From: UBA966 sp046350355
GTDB taxonomy: Bacteria > Planctomycetota > Phycisphaerae > Phycisphaerales > SM1A02
Assembly (NCBI GenBank): GCA_046350355.1
Contig: JAXMAN010000001.1
Location: forward strand, 992,001-1,056,000
Direction of reading: 5' to 3'
Length of the DNA stretch: 64,000 bases
Notes under the pieces: generated by a model
Databases searched by the model: none
What the model saw: the letters and a program-made list of their open reading frames with translations, nothing else
Told to the model about the DNA's origin: nothing
Position numbers and translations under genes: made by a program
Shown here: one piece after another, positions 19,489 to 27,798 of the stretch
Position numbering within the stretch: position 1 is the stretch's first letter
Layout: each line of letters begins with the position of its first letter

Positions 19489-20874
19489 GTGACGGGCGCC
19501 CATCCAACCAAGCACACCTCGCGAGCCAGCCGACGCGCCTGGACCACCGCCGGCGCGGTGCTGGGCGTCGCATGCGTCGCGGCGATCTCGCTGCGCGGCG
19601 GCTTCTTCGCGCGCGGCGCGCGCGCCGACTTCGGACGCGGCGTCGCCGCCGACGCGATGGTCGACGGCGTGATCGAGGTCCCCGGCGAGGCGCCCAACCT
19701 CCAGGCCGCCATCGAGGCGGCCGCCGACGGCATGACCATCCGCCTGGGGGAGGGCGACTTCGTCGGCCCCGCCACGGTCGAGGGCAAGTCGCTTCGCATC
19801 GAGGGCCAGGGCATGGCGCGCACGACGCTCCACGCGCTGGGCCGCGGTCCGGTGCTCACGCTGCGCGCGGGCACCGCCGAACAGCGCACCGAGCTCGCGG
19901 GCCTCTCGATCATGGGTGGCTCCGGCGACGACGGCTGCGGCCTTCTCATCGAGGGCGTCGACGCGGACATCCACGCCGTGCGGCTGGCGCGCAACGCCGG
20001 CTCCGGCGCGGTCGTGCGCTCCGCGGCGCCCTCCTTCTCCGGCTGCCGCTTCGAGGACAACGCCTCCGCCGAGTCCGGCGGCGGCATCCGCAACATCGGC
20101 GGCGGCCCCGTGCTGGTCGACTGCGTCTTCGAGCGCAACGTCGCCGCGACCTTCGGCGGCGCGATCTACAGCCGCGGCGGCTCGGTGAACCTGCTCGACT
20201 GCACGCTCGAGTCCAACTCCACGCGCAGCGGCGCGTGGGGCGGCGCGATCTTCGGCGAGGAGGCCTCGGTCGACCTCTTCGGCACCAGCTTCTCGCACAA
20301 CCGCTCGCTCGAGGCGGGCGGCGCGCTCTACCTGCTCGGCGGCCGCGCCGAGGTCGAGCGCTGCAGCTTCACCGGCGACTACGCCGAGGAGGCGCGCGCG
20401 ATCTTCAGCCGCGGCGCGGGGCTGTACATCTCGCAGAGCACCCTCTGCGGCGAGATGCACGCCGTCGTCGGCGGCGACTTCGTCGCGGGCGCGGGCAACA
20501 GCTTCGACACCGGCTGCTTCCCCGACTGCAACGGCGACGGCATCTCCGACAGCGAGGAGATCCTCCAGGGCTGGGCGGAGGACATCGACGGCAACGGCAT
20601 CCCCGACGAGTGCGACGCCGACTGCAACAGCAACGGCTTCCCCGACGCGTACGAGATCCGCATGGGCTGGGCCCAGGACCTCAACGGCAACGGACTCATC
20701 GACAGCTGCGAGCCCAACTACGGCGCCTACGCGCCGCAGCGCGCGGCGCGCACCCCCGCGGCCGCGCCCGAGACCGAGCACGCCTCGGCCCCCGCGCCCG
20801 CCGCGGCGCACGAGCCCGCGGGCGACCCCGAGGAAGAGGAGCGCCGCGCGATGCAGTACCTGCGCGGCCGCTGA
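19489..20874 (+). CDS. Exported right-handed beta-helix protein with calcium-loop tail
   Basis: A 461-residue protein starting with GTG 19489, set by GGAGGT at 19478-19483, 5 bases upstream. A signal-anchor is at about residues 18-38. The middle is a parallel beta-helix: NLQAAIEAAADGMTIRLGEG is the typical first turn, followed by repeated CxFxxNxA/SxxGGGxxN turns. Near residues 345-405 there are calcium-type loops (DCNGDGISDSEE, DIDGNGIPDECD, DLNGNGLIDSCE). The last 50 residues are Ala/Pro/Glu-rich. Probably a surface carbohydrate-binding or structural protein; no catalytic residues recognised. Confidence 0.78.
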   Translation: MTGAHPTKHTSRASRRAWTTAGAVLGVACVAAISLRGGFFARGARADFGRGVAADAMVDGVIEVPGEAPNLQAAIEAAADGMTIRLGEGDFVGPATVEGKSLRIEGQGMARTTLHALGRGPVLTLRAGTAEQRTELAGLSIMGGSGDDGCGLLIEGVDADIHAVRLARNAGSGAVVRSAAPSFSGCRFEDNASAESGGGIRNIGGGPVLVDCVFERNVAATFGGAIYSRGGSVNLLDCTLESNSTRSGAWGGAIFGEEASVDLFGTSFSHNRSLEAGGALYLLGGRAEVERCSFTGDYAEEARAIFSRGAGLYISQSTLCGEMHAVVGGDFVAGAGNSFDTGCFPDCNGDGISDSEEILQGWAEDIDGNGIPDECDADCNSNGFPDAYEIRMGWAQDLNGNGLIDSCEPNYGAYAPQRAARTPAAAPETEHASAPAPAAAHEPAGDPEEEERRAMQYLRGR

Positions 20875-20908
20875 TCGCGGGCATCCGGGATTTCAGGGCG
20901 AAGGCGAA

Positions 20909-20982
20909 CGCACACGGCTGGACTCGAACCAGCGACCCTCGGTTTCGAAGACCGATGCTCTATCCAACTGAGCTACGCGTGC
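20909..20982 (-). tRNA. tRNA-Arg (anticodon TCG)
   Basis: A complete 74-base cloverleaf on the minus strand: acceptor GCACGCG pairs with CGTGTGC (one G-T), D-arm, anticodon stem TCGGT/ACCGA with loop CTTCGAA (anticodon TCG), and T-arm GCTGG TTCGAGT CCAGC. CCA is not encoded. It reads codon CGA. Confidence 0.95.
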
Positions 20983-21025
20983 CGATGGTGCAAGGATAGC
21001 CGCGCGGCCGGCGCGGCCATCGCGA

Positions 21026-21844
21026 TCACAGTCCGATGGTCGAGTAGCCGGCGTCGACGTAGATGCACTGGCCCGTGATGCCCTTGGAGAGGTCCGAGAG
21101 CAGGAAGAGCGCGGTGTCGCCGACCTCCTCGCCGGTGATGTTGCGGCGCAGCGGCGCCTTCTGCTCCACCCAGCCGAGGATCTCGCCGAAGCCGCCGACG
21201 GCCATCGCGCTGAGCGTCTTGAGCGGGCCGCCGGAGATGACGTTGCAGCGGATCTGCTTCGATCCCAGCTCCATCGCCATGTAGCGGTTGGTCGCCTCGA
21301 GCGCGGCCTTGGCGACGCCCATCACGTTGTAGCCGGGGACGGCCTTCTCGGCGCCGTAGTAGCTGAGCGCGATCATCGAGCCGCCGTGGGGCATGAGCTC
21401 GGCGGCGCGGTGGCCCATCGCCTGGTAGGTGAAGGCGCTGATGTCCATCGCCTGGGTGAAGACCTGGCGCGGCGTGGCCATGAACTTGCCCTTCTCGAGC
21501 CAGCTCTTGTCCGCGAAGGCGATCGAGTGCACGACGAAGTCGATGGTGCCGACGTCCTGCTTCAGGCGCGCGAAGACCGCGTCGAGGTCCGCGTCGCTGC
21601 CCGCGTCCATCGGCATGAGCCAGGGCTCGGCGACGCCCATCTCGCCCAGCGCGTTGCGGATGCGCCGCTCCATCTTCTCGCCGGGCAGGTGCGTGAACAT
21701 GCACTGCGCGCCCGCCTTGATGAGGCTGTGGGTGATGAACGAGGCGTAGCTGCGGTCGTTGGCGATGCCCACGATCAGGCCCTTCTTGCCCCGCATCAGG
21801 CCTGCGGTCGTGGTCGTCGTCGGCTCCGTGGATAGTGCGCTCAT
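21026..21844 (-). CDS. fabI: Enoyl-[acyl-carrier-protein] reductase (NADH)
   Basis: A 272-residue FabI, which performs the last reduction in each fatty acid elongation cycle. It has the SDR-like cofactor segment KGLIVGIANDRS (about residues 20-32), HSIAFADKSWL, and the catalytic pair Tyr172 and Lys179 in GYNVMGVAKAALE. The C-terminal VDAGYSTIGL matches the family. About 14 residues precede the usual MxxGKKGL start; ATG 21844 is kept because a TACGCT box lies 9 bases before it, but ATG at residue 17 is possible. Confidence 0.96.
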   Translation of the reverse strand: MSALSTEPTTTTTAGLMRGKKGLIVGIANDRSYASFITHSLIKAGAQCMFTHLPGEKMERRIRNALGEMGVAEPWLMPMDAGSDADLDAVFARLKQDVGTIDFVVHSIAFADKSWLEKGKFMATPRQVFTQAMDISAFTYQAMGHRAAELMPHGGSMIALSYYGAEKAVPGYNVMGVAKAALEATNRYMAMELGSKQIRCNVISGGPLKTLSAMAVGGFGEILGWVEQKAPLRRNITGEEVGDTALFLLSDLSKGITGQCIYVDAGYSTIGL

Positions 21845-21853
21845 GGCGCCATC

Positions 21854-21859
21854 AGCGTA
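21854..21859 (-). promoter_or_regulatory. -10 box of fabI
   Basis: The minus strand reads TACGCT, 9 bases before the ATG at 21844. Confidence 0.45.
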
Positions 21860-21864
21860 GCGCC

Positions 21865-22878
21865 TCACGCGCCCGCGGGCCCGGGAAGCCCTTCCGCGAA
21901 GCGCCAGGGCGCGCCGTCGGCGAGCTCCTGCGGCGGCACGAGCAGGTCGCGCACGCGCGCGGCGAGCGCGGGAAGCCCCTCGCCGCGCAGCGCGCTCACG
22001 CGGAGCGCGGCTTGCGCGCGCTCGGCGCAGCGCTCCGCCTCGGCGCGGTCGCACTGGGCGAGCACGCGCAGGCGCGGGATGCGCTCGGGCGCGGCGGGCG
22101 CGTCCCATCCGAGCCCGGGCGCGCTCAGGTGCAGCAGCAGGTCGGCGTGCTCGATCGCGCGCGCGGCGAGCGCGGCGGCGGCGCGCTCGACCGCGTCGGC
22201 GTCGGGGCGCGCGCCCGGCGTGTCGAAGCAGTCGACGACGAGCCCCGCGAGATCGACGCGCGCGGCGACGGCGTCGCGCGTCGTGCCCGCGCGGTCGTGC
22301 GCGATCGCGACGGTGCGTCCCGCGAGCGCGTTGAGCAGCGAGCTCTTGCCCGCGTTGGCGGGGCCGACGATCGCGATGCGCGGCGGATCGATGAGCCGGC
22401 GCAGGCGGCGGTCGCGATCGGTCGCGGCGCCGGGCGCGCCGTGCGCGCGCCATCGCGCGGGCTGCGCGGCGAGCAGGTCGATCGCCAGCGGGCTCGCGGC
22501 GCGCGCGATCGCGGCGAGCGCGTGGGCTTCGAGCGCGTCGGCGGCCTCGGGGAAGGTGTCTTCGGGGGCCGCCCCATCCGCCACCCGCGCGCCCGCCGCC
22601 GCGGCCAGCGTCTCCAGCCGCGCGCGGATGCGCGTGCCGCCGTGGGGCATCACCAGCGCGTGCGTCGCCGCCACGCGCGCGACGACGCCGTCGTCGACCG
22701 CTCCCAGCCGCCGCCAGGCAAGCGCGCCCGTCGTGGGCGCCTGCGCGCCGGTCATCGCGCGCAGCAGCGCGTCCACCGCCGGCGCGGGCCCCGCGACATG
22801 CGCGACCGCGATCGCCCCGGCGCGCGGCGCCGTCGACCACCACCAGGTGCAGGGGGCCTCGCCGCCTGCACGGGTCAT
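21865..22878 (-). CDS. Degenerate MnmE/TrmE-like GTPase
   Basis: A 337-residue protein related to the tRNA-modifying GTPase MnmE but about 110 residues shorter. The N-terminal part keeps the order of the MnmE tetrahydrofolate domain (STAPRAGAIAVAHVAGP, then MPHGGTRIRARLETL) but lacks the YTGEDxxExxxHGG motif. The GTPase domain has G1 GPANAGKSSLLN (171-182), G2 RAGTTRD, G3 DTPG, an altered G4 (QCDR instead of NKxD) and SALRGEG. The C-terminal CIGK motif with the catalytic Cys is absent, so it is unlikely to modify tRNA. Its ATG is 2 bases after the coaX stop, so the two are coupled. Confidence 0.72.
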   Translation of the reverse strand: MTRAGGEAPCTWWWSTAPRAGAIAVAHVAGPAPAVDALLRAMTGAQAPTTGALAWRRLGAVDDGVVARVAATHALVMPHGGTRIRARLETLAAAAGARVADGAAPEDTFPEAADALEAHALAAIARAASPLAIDLLAAQPARWRAHGAPGAATDRDRRLRRLIDPPRIAIVGPANAGKSSLLNALAGRTVAIAHDRAGTTRDAVAARVDLAGLVVDCFDTPGARPDADAVERAAAALAARAIEHADLLLHLSAPGLGWDAPAAPERIPRLRVLAQCDRAEAERCAERAQAALRVSALRGEGLPALAARVRDLLVPPQELADGAPWRFAEGLPGPAGA

Positions 22879-22880
22879 GT

Positions 22881-23669
22881 TCACTCCGGCGTGCCCGCGG
22901 TGCGGACCGCCACCAGGATCCCGCGCAGCACGAGGTCCGGGACCACGCGCGCGACCAGGTCGCTGTCCTCGAAGAGCGCCTCCGCGTCGCCGCCGGTGGC
23001 GAGCACCAGCGGGAAGGCGCCGTAGCTGGAGCTGTAGCGCTCGACGAGCGCCTGCGTCATGCCGCGGATGCCCTCGAAGACGCCGATCTGCATCGCGTCG
23101 ACGGTGTTGCGGCCGAAGGCCTCCTCGTCGCTCGGGCGCGCGAACTCCACCTTCGGGAGCGCCGCGGTGCGCGCGTGCAGCGCGTCGAGCTGCATCTGCG
23201 CGCCCGGCGCGATCGCGCCGCCGTGGAAGACGCCCTCGCCGTCGATGAAGTCCACCGTCACCGCGGTGCCCGCGTCGACGACGATCACCGCCTGCTTCAG
23301 CAGGTCGAAGGCCGCGGCGGCCGCGAGCAGCCGGTCCTGCCCCGGCGTCGCGCCTTCGTCCAGGCAGCGGCCGATGGGGACCTCCAGGTCGCGCCCGATG
23401 CGCCAGATGTCCGTCTGCAGCGCGGAGGCGAGCGCGGCCTCGATGCGCGCGGCCTGCGGGTCGTTCACGCTCGCGACGACGACCTCCGCGTCGGACTTCG
23501 ACGACTCGCCCGCGCCGTGCGTGCAGTGCTCCCACTGGCGCTGCGCCGCGGCGACGATGCCCGCGACGTCGTCGCTTGGAAGCCGCTCGACCGCGTGGAG
23601 CTGGTCGCCGTGGAAGTGGCCCACCGCGGTGCGCGTGTTGCCGACGCTGATCGCCAGGAGCAGTGACAT
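22881..23669 (-). CDS. coaX: Type III pantothenate kinase
   Basis: A 262-residue ASKHA-fold kinase that makes 4'-phosphopantothenate, the first step of coenzyme A synthesis. Seen: the P-loop-like LLAISVGNTRTAVG at the N-terminus, GATPGQDRLLAAAAA, VVDAGTAVTVDFID and GGAIAPG. The first motif normally reads D-x-G-N-T; here the Asp is Ser (Ser8), a change in a residue thought to be needed for catalysis. The rest of the active site looks intact. A TATACT box is 9 bases before the ATG at 23669. It is followed at 2 bases by the MnmE-like GTPase gene. Confidence 0.88.
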   Translation of the reverse strand: MSLLLAISVGNTRTAVGHFHGDQLHAVERLPSDDVAGIVAAAQRQWEHCTHGAGESSKSDAEVVVASVNDPQAARIEAALASALQTDIWRIGRDLEVPIGRCLDEGATPGQDRLLAAAAAFDLLKQAVIVVDAGTAVTVDFIDGEGVFHGGAIAPGAQMQLDALHARTAALPKVEFARPSDEEAFGRNTVDAMQIGVFEGIRGMTQALVERYSSSYGAFPLVLATGGDAEALFEDSDLVARVVPDLVLRGILVAVRTAGTPE

Positions 23670-23678
23670 GGAGGGGCG

Positions 23679-23684
23679 AGTATA
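23679..23684 (-). promoter_or_regulatory. -10 box of coaX
   Basis: The minus strand reads TATACT, 9 bases before the ATG at 23669, and lies just after the stop-proximal end of the aminotransferase gene region. Confidence 0.5.
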
Positions 23685-23692
23685 GGCCCGCC

Positions 23693-24544
23693 TCAGCGCG
23701 CGCCCGTCAGCAGCGCCCGCATCCCCGCGAAGAGGCGGTGGCAGACGGGACCGACGTTCCCGTCGCCCACGGGGCGCCCGTCGAGCTCGACGACGCCGCT
23801 CACCAGCCGGCGGCTGGAGAGCACGAGCACCTCCTGCGCGGATTCCAGCTCCTGCGCGCGCACGCGGCGGACCTCCAGCGGCACGCCCGCGGACTGCGCG
23901 GCCTGCACCATCCACGCGCGCATCGTCCCGTGCAGGACGGGCGAGGCGTCGTCGTCCAGCGGGCAGGTGGCGACGGCGCCGTCGTGCACCACCGCGACGT
24001 TCGTGTACGCGCCCTCGCCGACGAAGCCGTCGCGCACGAGGATGCACTCGTCGACGCCCGCGGCCTGCGCCTCCATGAGCGCGAGCACGTTGCCCGCGAG
24101 GCTGATCGTCTTGATCGCGCAGTGGTGCCAGCGCATGTCCGGGCGCACGATGGCGCGCATCGGCTCGGGCCTGGTGAACTCCGAGAGCGGCGCGCTGGGC
24201 GTCGCCAGCGCGACGACGGTGGGGACGAGCCCCGGCGTGGGCATGTGCACGCGGCCCGGACCGCGGCCGCGCGTCACCTGCAGGTAGATGCCGCCGTCGC
24301 GCAGGTTGTTCGCTGCCAGCAGCGCGCTGCCGATGCGCCCGAGCTCGCGCGCGTCGAAGCCCTCGATGCGCGCCAGGCGCAGGCTGCGCGCCAGGCGCGC
24401 CTCGTGCAGGTCGAGCGCCGCGCCGACGCCGTCGAAGTAGCGGACGAACTCGTAGACGCCGTCGCCCAGGAGGAAGCCGCGGTCCAGGATGCTGACCGTC
24501 GCCTCCTCCTGCGGGAGGATCGCACCATTCACGTACGCGAGCAT
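23693..24544 (-). CDS. Class IV PLP aminotransferase (D-amino-acid transaminase-like)
   Basis: A 283-residue fold-type IV aminotransferase. It has DRGFLLGDGVYEFVR near the N-terminus, the RWHHCAIKTISL segment with the PLP-binding Lys, and the ECILVRDGFVGEGAYTNV segment with the conserved Glu and the T-N pair. The R-x-H and IKT pattern is like D-amino-acid transaminase rather than BCAT, but specificity within this class is hard to read. TAGACT lies 6 bases before the ATG at 24544 and overlaps the stop of the BtpA-family gene. Confidence 0.85.
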   Translation of the reverse strand: MLAYVNGAILPQEEATVSILDRGFLLGDGVYEFVRYFDGVGAALDLHEARLARSLRLARIEGFDARELGRIGSALLAANNLRDGGIYLQVTRGRGPGRVHMPTPGLVPTVVALATPSAPLSEFTRPEPMRAIVRPDMRWHHCAIKTISLAGNVLALMEAQAAGVDECILVRDGFVGEGAYTNVAVVHDGAVATCPLDDDASPVLHGTMRAWMVQAAQSAGVPLEVRRVRAQELESAQEVLVLSSRRLVSGVVELDGRPVGDGNVGPVCHRLFAGMRALLTGAR

Positions 24545-24550
24545 CGCGCG

Positions 24551-24556
24551 AGTCTA
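24551..24556 (-). promoter_or_regulatory. -10 box of the aminotransferase gene
   Basis: The minus strand reads TAGACT, only 6 bases before the ATG at 24544. It includes the TAG stop codon of the upstream BtpA-family gene (24554-24556), so it can only serve as an internal promoter. Confidence 0.5.
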
Positions 24557-25462
24557 ATGGCGGCCGAGGACCGCGCGGACCGCGGACATTCCGGGGGCGT
24601 CGGTGGGGGCGGCGCCCGCGCCCGCCGCACCGCCCGCGCCGCGCGCCGCCGCGACGAAGGCCGCCGCGCGCTCGGGATCGACGGGGTTCTCCCAGCGCCC
24701 GTCCACCTTGATGCTGCTGCCCACGATGACCGCGTCGGCGTGCTGCAGCAGGCCGCGCACCGTGCCCGCGTCGGCGCCGCTGCCCGTGAGCACTGGCAGC
24801 GCGGTCGCCGCGCGCACCGCGCGCAGCTCGGGCAGGTCGACGGGCGCGCCCGTCTCGGTGCCGGTGACGATCACGCCGTCGGCCAGGAAGAACTCCGCCG
24901 CGCGCGCGCACGCCGCGACGTCCAGGTCCGCCGTCATCGCGTGCGAGGCGTGCTTCTTCTTGATGTCCGCCAGGATGCGCACGCGCCCGGCGCCCATCGC
25001 GCGGCGCGCGCGCAGCAGCGGCCCCGCGGCGGCCTGCGCCATGAGCCCCTCGTCGGCCACATGCGCGAAGACGAAGTTCTCCGCGCGCACGAAGTCGAAG
25101 CCCGTCGCGTGCGCGACCGCGAGCGCCTCGTGCGAGCCGCCGCCCAGGATCTGGATGCCCAGCGGCCGGTGCGCGACCGCCGCGCGCACCGCCGCGCAGA
25201 CCGCGGCCATGCAGGCGACGATCTCGGGGCCGATGCCATCCATCAGGTAGGGGCGGTCGTGCATGTTCTCGACGATGATCGCGTCGAAGCCCGCCTCGTC
25301 CAGGATGCGCGCCTCGCGCACGGCCTGCGCGACGATCGCCGCGGGCTCGAGCTGCGCGCGCGGCGTGCCGGGCAGCGCGGCGACATGCACCATGCCGACG
25401 GTGCCGCGGATGGGGGAGGCGGGGCGGGGGGACTGGCGGGCGGCGTCGGCGGCGTGGCTCAC
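24554..25462 (-). CDS. BtpA/SgcQ family TIM-barrel protein
   Basis: A 302-residue protein of the BtpA family. It shows GTVGMVHVAALPGTP at the start, DAIIVENMHDRPYL, GIQILGGGSHEALAVA, FVRAENFVFAHVADEG, the ADIKKKHASHAMTADL segment and VIVTGTETGAPVDL, with the phosphate-binding end DAVIVGSSIKVDG. Cyanobacterial BtpA affects photosystem I stability; in other bacteria the role is unknown, perhaps nucleotide-sugar or nucleoside metabolism. The GTG start at 25462 overlaps the stop of the channel gene by 4 bases (GTGA), so the pair is coupled. Confidence 0.85.
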   Translation of the reverse strand: MSHAADAARQSPRPASPIRGTVGMVHVAALPGTPRAQLEPAAIVAQAVREARILDEAGFDAIIVENMHDRPYLMDGIGPEIVACMAAVCAAVRAAVAHRPLGIQILGGGSHEALAVAHATGFDFVRAENFVFAHVADEGLMAQAAAGPLLRARRAMGAGRVRILADIKKKHASHAMTADLDVAACARAAEFFLADGVIVTGTETGAPVDLPELRAVRAATALPVLTGSGADAGTVRGLLQHADAVIVGSSIKVDGRWENPVDPERAAAFVAAARGAGGAAGAGAAPTDAPGMSAVRAVLGRH

Positions 25463-26790
25463 GGGGTGCTCCTCTTCTTCTTCGGCAGGTCGTCTCCCCA
25501 GGTTGCGTTCGCGGCGCCGAGCACCGCGTCGCGGTAGGCGCGGTAGGGGCGGTCGTGCGTCGCGCGCACCAGTTCCAGCTCGATGCGCTTCTCGATGGCG
25601 GGGTCGAGGTCGAAGCGCATCCCCATCGCCACGTAGGTGCGCTCGAGCGGGCGCGGCAGCACGACCAGGTCGCGGTCGTGGCTGCGGTCGGTGAGGTAGC
25701 CGAGCACGACGGTCGAGCCGACGACGGCGTCGAGCTCGCGCGCCTCGAGCGCGGTGACCGCGGCCTCGTAGGTCGGGTAGGTGCGCACCTGCGGGATCTC
25801 GGTCTTGGCGATGAAGTCCGCGCCGAGCGTGCCGTCCACGACGCCCACGCGCGAGCGCAGCAGGTCGCCGGGATCGCTCACCAGCGGCTGCAGCCGCTGC
25901 ACGGTGAGCACCGAGGTCACGACGGCGGCGGAGACGGTGAGCACGATGAATCCCAGCAGCATCCAGATCGAGGCGACGAAGCGTCCCGCCGAGGTCACGG
26001 GCACGCGGTCGCCGTAGCCGACCGTCGTGAGCGTGACGAGGCTGAGCCAGATGCCCTCGAGCATGCCGCGCCACATCGGGCCCTCGAAGGGTGGGTTGCG
26101 CTTGCGCTCGGTCATCCAGAGCATCGCGCTGAAGAGCAGGATCATCACCAGGATCGCGGCCATCCAGCGCAGGATCTCGGGCTCGCCCAGCCGCGCGATG
26201 ACGGCGAGCATCGTCAGCGGCTCGCGCTCGCGCGTGGCGATGGAGAGGCCGCTCTGCTCGAAGGCGGGCGTGAGCGTGAAGCGCGTCAGGTTCTCCGGCT
26301 CGATGTTGATCGCCGTCGCGGCGATGTCGATCTCCTTGCGCGCGAGCGCCTCCTGCAGCTCGGTGAAGCTGTAGCTGCGCACCTCGTAGCGGAGCTGCAG
26401 GTTCTGGGCGACGCGCTTCCAGAGCTGCACCGCGATGCCGGTCCACTCCTCCTCGCCCTGGTTGGGCGCGATGCTCCACGGCGGCATGTCGCAGACGCCC
26501 ACGCGCAGCACGGTGTCGCCGCCGATGGGCGCGAGGTCTCCGCTGATCTGCTGTCGCTCGGCCTTGCTGCGGACCTCCGCGGCCTGCTGCGCGGCGGGAT
26601 CCTCGCCGGCGCGCGCGGCGCGAGCGGCTGGCGCGGACTCCGCGGCATGCGCGCCGCGCACGGACGCCGCCAGCGCGCACACCAGCGCGAGCAGCGCCGC
26701 GAGCCGGAGCCCGGACTCGGCGCGGCGGCGCGGGGCGCGCGCGGCAGCGGTCGTCGGGGCGGTGGGGGGCGTGTGCATGGTGCGCATCAT
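25459..26790 (-). CDS. GluR0-like ligand-gated potassium channel
   Basis: A 443-residue ionotropic-glutamate-receptor homologue. A signal or anchor (about 27-48) is followed by the first half of a periplasmic amino-acid-binding domain (about 92-195, with SFTELQEALARKEIDIAATAI), a first transmembrane helix (about 207-226), a pore loop with the potassium filter TTVGYGD (255-261), a second helix (about 270-297), and then the second half of the binding domain (about 305-430). This is the Synechocystis GluR0 layout, which gates potassium in response to an amino acid. ATG 26790 is the first of three close in-frame ATGs. It overlaps the BtpA-family gene by 4 bases. Confidence 0.88.
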   Translation of the reverse strand: MMRTMHTPPTAPTTAAARAPRRRAESGLRLAALLALVCALAASVRGAHAAESAPAARAARAGEDPAAQQAAEVRSKAERQQISGDLAPIGGDTVLRVGVCDMPPWSIAPNQGEEEWTGIAVQLWKRVAQNLQLRYEVRSYSFTELQEALARKEIDIAATAINIEPENLTRFTLTPAFEQSGLSIATREREPLTMLAVIARLGEPEILRWMAAILVMILLFSAMLWMTERKRNPPFEGPMWRGMLEGIWLSLVTLTTVGYGDRVPVTSAGRFVASIWMLLGFIVLTVSAAVVTSVLTVQRLQPLVSDPGDLLRSRVGVVDGTLGADFIAKTEIPQVRTYPTYEAAVTALEARELDAVVGSTVVLGYLTDRSHDRDLVVLPRPLERTYVAMGMRFDLDPAIEKRIELELVRATHDRPYRAYRDAVLGAANATWGDDLPKKKRSTP

Positions 26791-26824
26791 CCCCGAGCGG
26801 GGCGGGCCGTGTGGCGCGGGCTGC

Positions 26825-26830
26825 TATCGT
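26825..26830 (+). promoter_or_regulatory. -10 box of the SDR gene
   Basis: TATCGT ends 8 bases before the ATG at 26839, with no Shine-Dalgarno. Confidence 0.5.
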
Positions 26831-26838
26831 TGCCGTCG

Positions 26839-27699
26839 ATGTCGACGATCTTGGCGACGCCCGCCCCCACACCCGTCGCGCGCACGGTCGGCCGCCCGGT
26901 CGCGGTGATCACGGGCGCCAGCGCGGGCATCGGCGCGGCCACCGCCCTGGAGCTGGCGCGCCGCGGCTACGACCTGCTGCTGGTCGCGCGCCGCGAGGAC
27001 CGCCTGGCCGCGGTCGCCCAGCGCGTGCGCCAGGAGACCGCGGGCACCGCCGCCGTGGAGCTGCTCGCCGTCGACGTCGCCGCCCCCGGCGCGAGCGCGC
27101 GCATCCTCGACGCCGCCGAGCGCGCCTTCGGCCGCTTCGACGTCGTCTTCGCCAACGCGGGCTACGGCCTCGAGCGCCCCGCGCACCTCACCGACGGGCA
27201 GGCGCTGCGCGCGATGTTCGAGACCAACTTCTTCGCCAGCGTCGACCTCGCGACGCAGGCCGCGCGCCGCCTGGAGTCGCTGGGCCGCCCGGGCCACCTG
27301 CTCCTGTGCAGCAGCTGCGTCGCGAAGTTCACGCTCCCGGCCTTCGGCGCCTACAGCGCGAGCAAGGCCGCGCAGGCGCACATCGCGCGCGCGATGGCGT
27401 ACGAGCTCGCGCCGCGGCGCATCCGCGTCTCCAGCGTGCATCCGGTGACGACGAGCACCGAGTTCTTCGAGGTCGCGCGCGGCCACAGCGGCCCCGGCGG
27501 CGACGACCAGTACGGCATCCACGGGATGTCGCGCTTCTTCGTGCAGCGGCCCGAGAAGGTCGCGCGCGCCATCGCGCGCAGCATCGGCACCGGCCGGACC
27601 GAGATCTGGACGAGCCCGCTCACCCGCCTCGCCGCGGGCTTCATCACCGCGTTTCCCGGCATCTTCGACCTGGCGGTGCGCGTTTCCCGGCGCCGCTGA
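26839..27699 (+). CDS. Short-chain dehydrogenase/reductase
   Basis: A 286-residue classical SDR. It has the cofactor motif TGASAGIGAATALE (about residues 25-38), Arg at the end of the second strand (VARREDR, NADPH preference likely), the NAG motif in FANAGYG, the catalytic Ser in LCSSCVAKF, and YSASK with Tyr and Lys. The C-terminus is hydrophobic and basic, suggesting membrane contact. Substrate unknown. It is 100 bases upstream of gap on the same strand but gap has its own promoter. Confidence 0.88.
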   Translation: MSTILATPAPTPVARTVGRPVAVITGASAGIGAATALELARRGYDLLLVARREDRLAAVAQRVRQETAGTAAVELLAVDVAAPGASARILDAAERAFGRFDVVFANAGYGLERPAHLTDGQALRAMFETNFFASVDLATQAARRLESLGRPGHLLLCSSCVAKFTLPAFGAYSASKAAQAHIARAMAYELAPRRIRVSSVHPVTTSTEFFEVARGHSGPGGDDQYGIHGMSRFFVQRPEKVARAIARSIGTGRTEIWTSPLTRLAAGFITAFPGIFDLAVRVSRRR

Positions 27700-27726
27700 G
27701 GCCCTGCGTCGGGGGGTGGACGCGGC

Positions 27727-27798
27727 TATCCTTTTCGCCTCCCGTGCGCGGCGGCCGCGCACCTCGCCATTCGCTCCCCCGACGGGGAAGGACCAGCC
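27727..27798 (+). promoter_or_regulatory. gap promoter -10 box and structured leader
   Basis: TATCCT (27727-27732) precedes a leader of about 60 bases. The leader contains a hairpin, stem GTGCGCGG / CCGCGCAC with a 3-base loop, and ends with a Shine-Dalgarno-like GGGGAAGGA about 7 bases before the gap ATG. This is unlike the leaderless genes nearby and fits strong, SD-driven translation of a glycolytic enzyme. Confidence 0.55.

Noticed and set aside
20909..20982. tRNA-Arg as an attachment site for an island
   Set aside because: Chromosomal-type genes with the same codon usage lie on both sides and no copy of its 3' end is found nearby.
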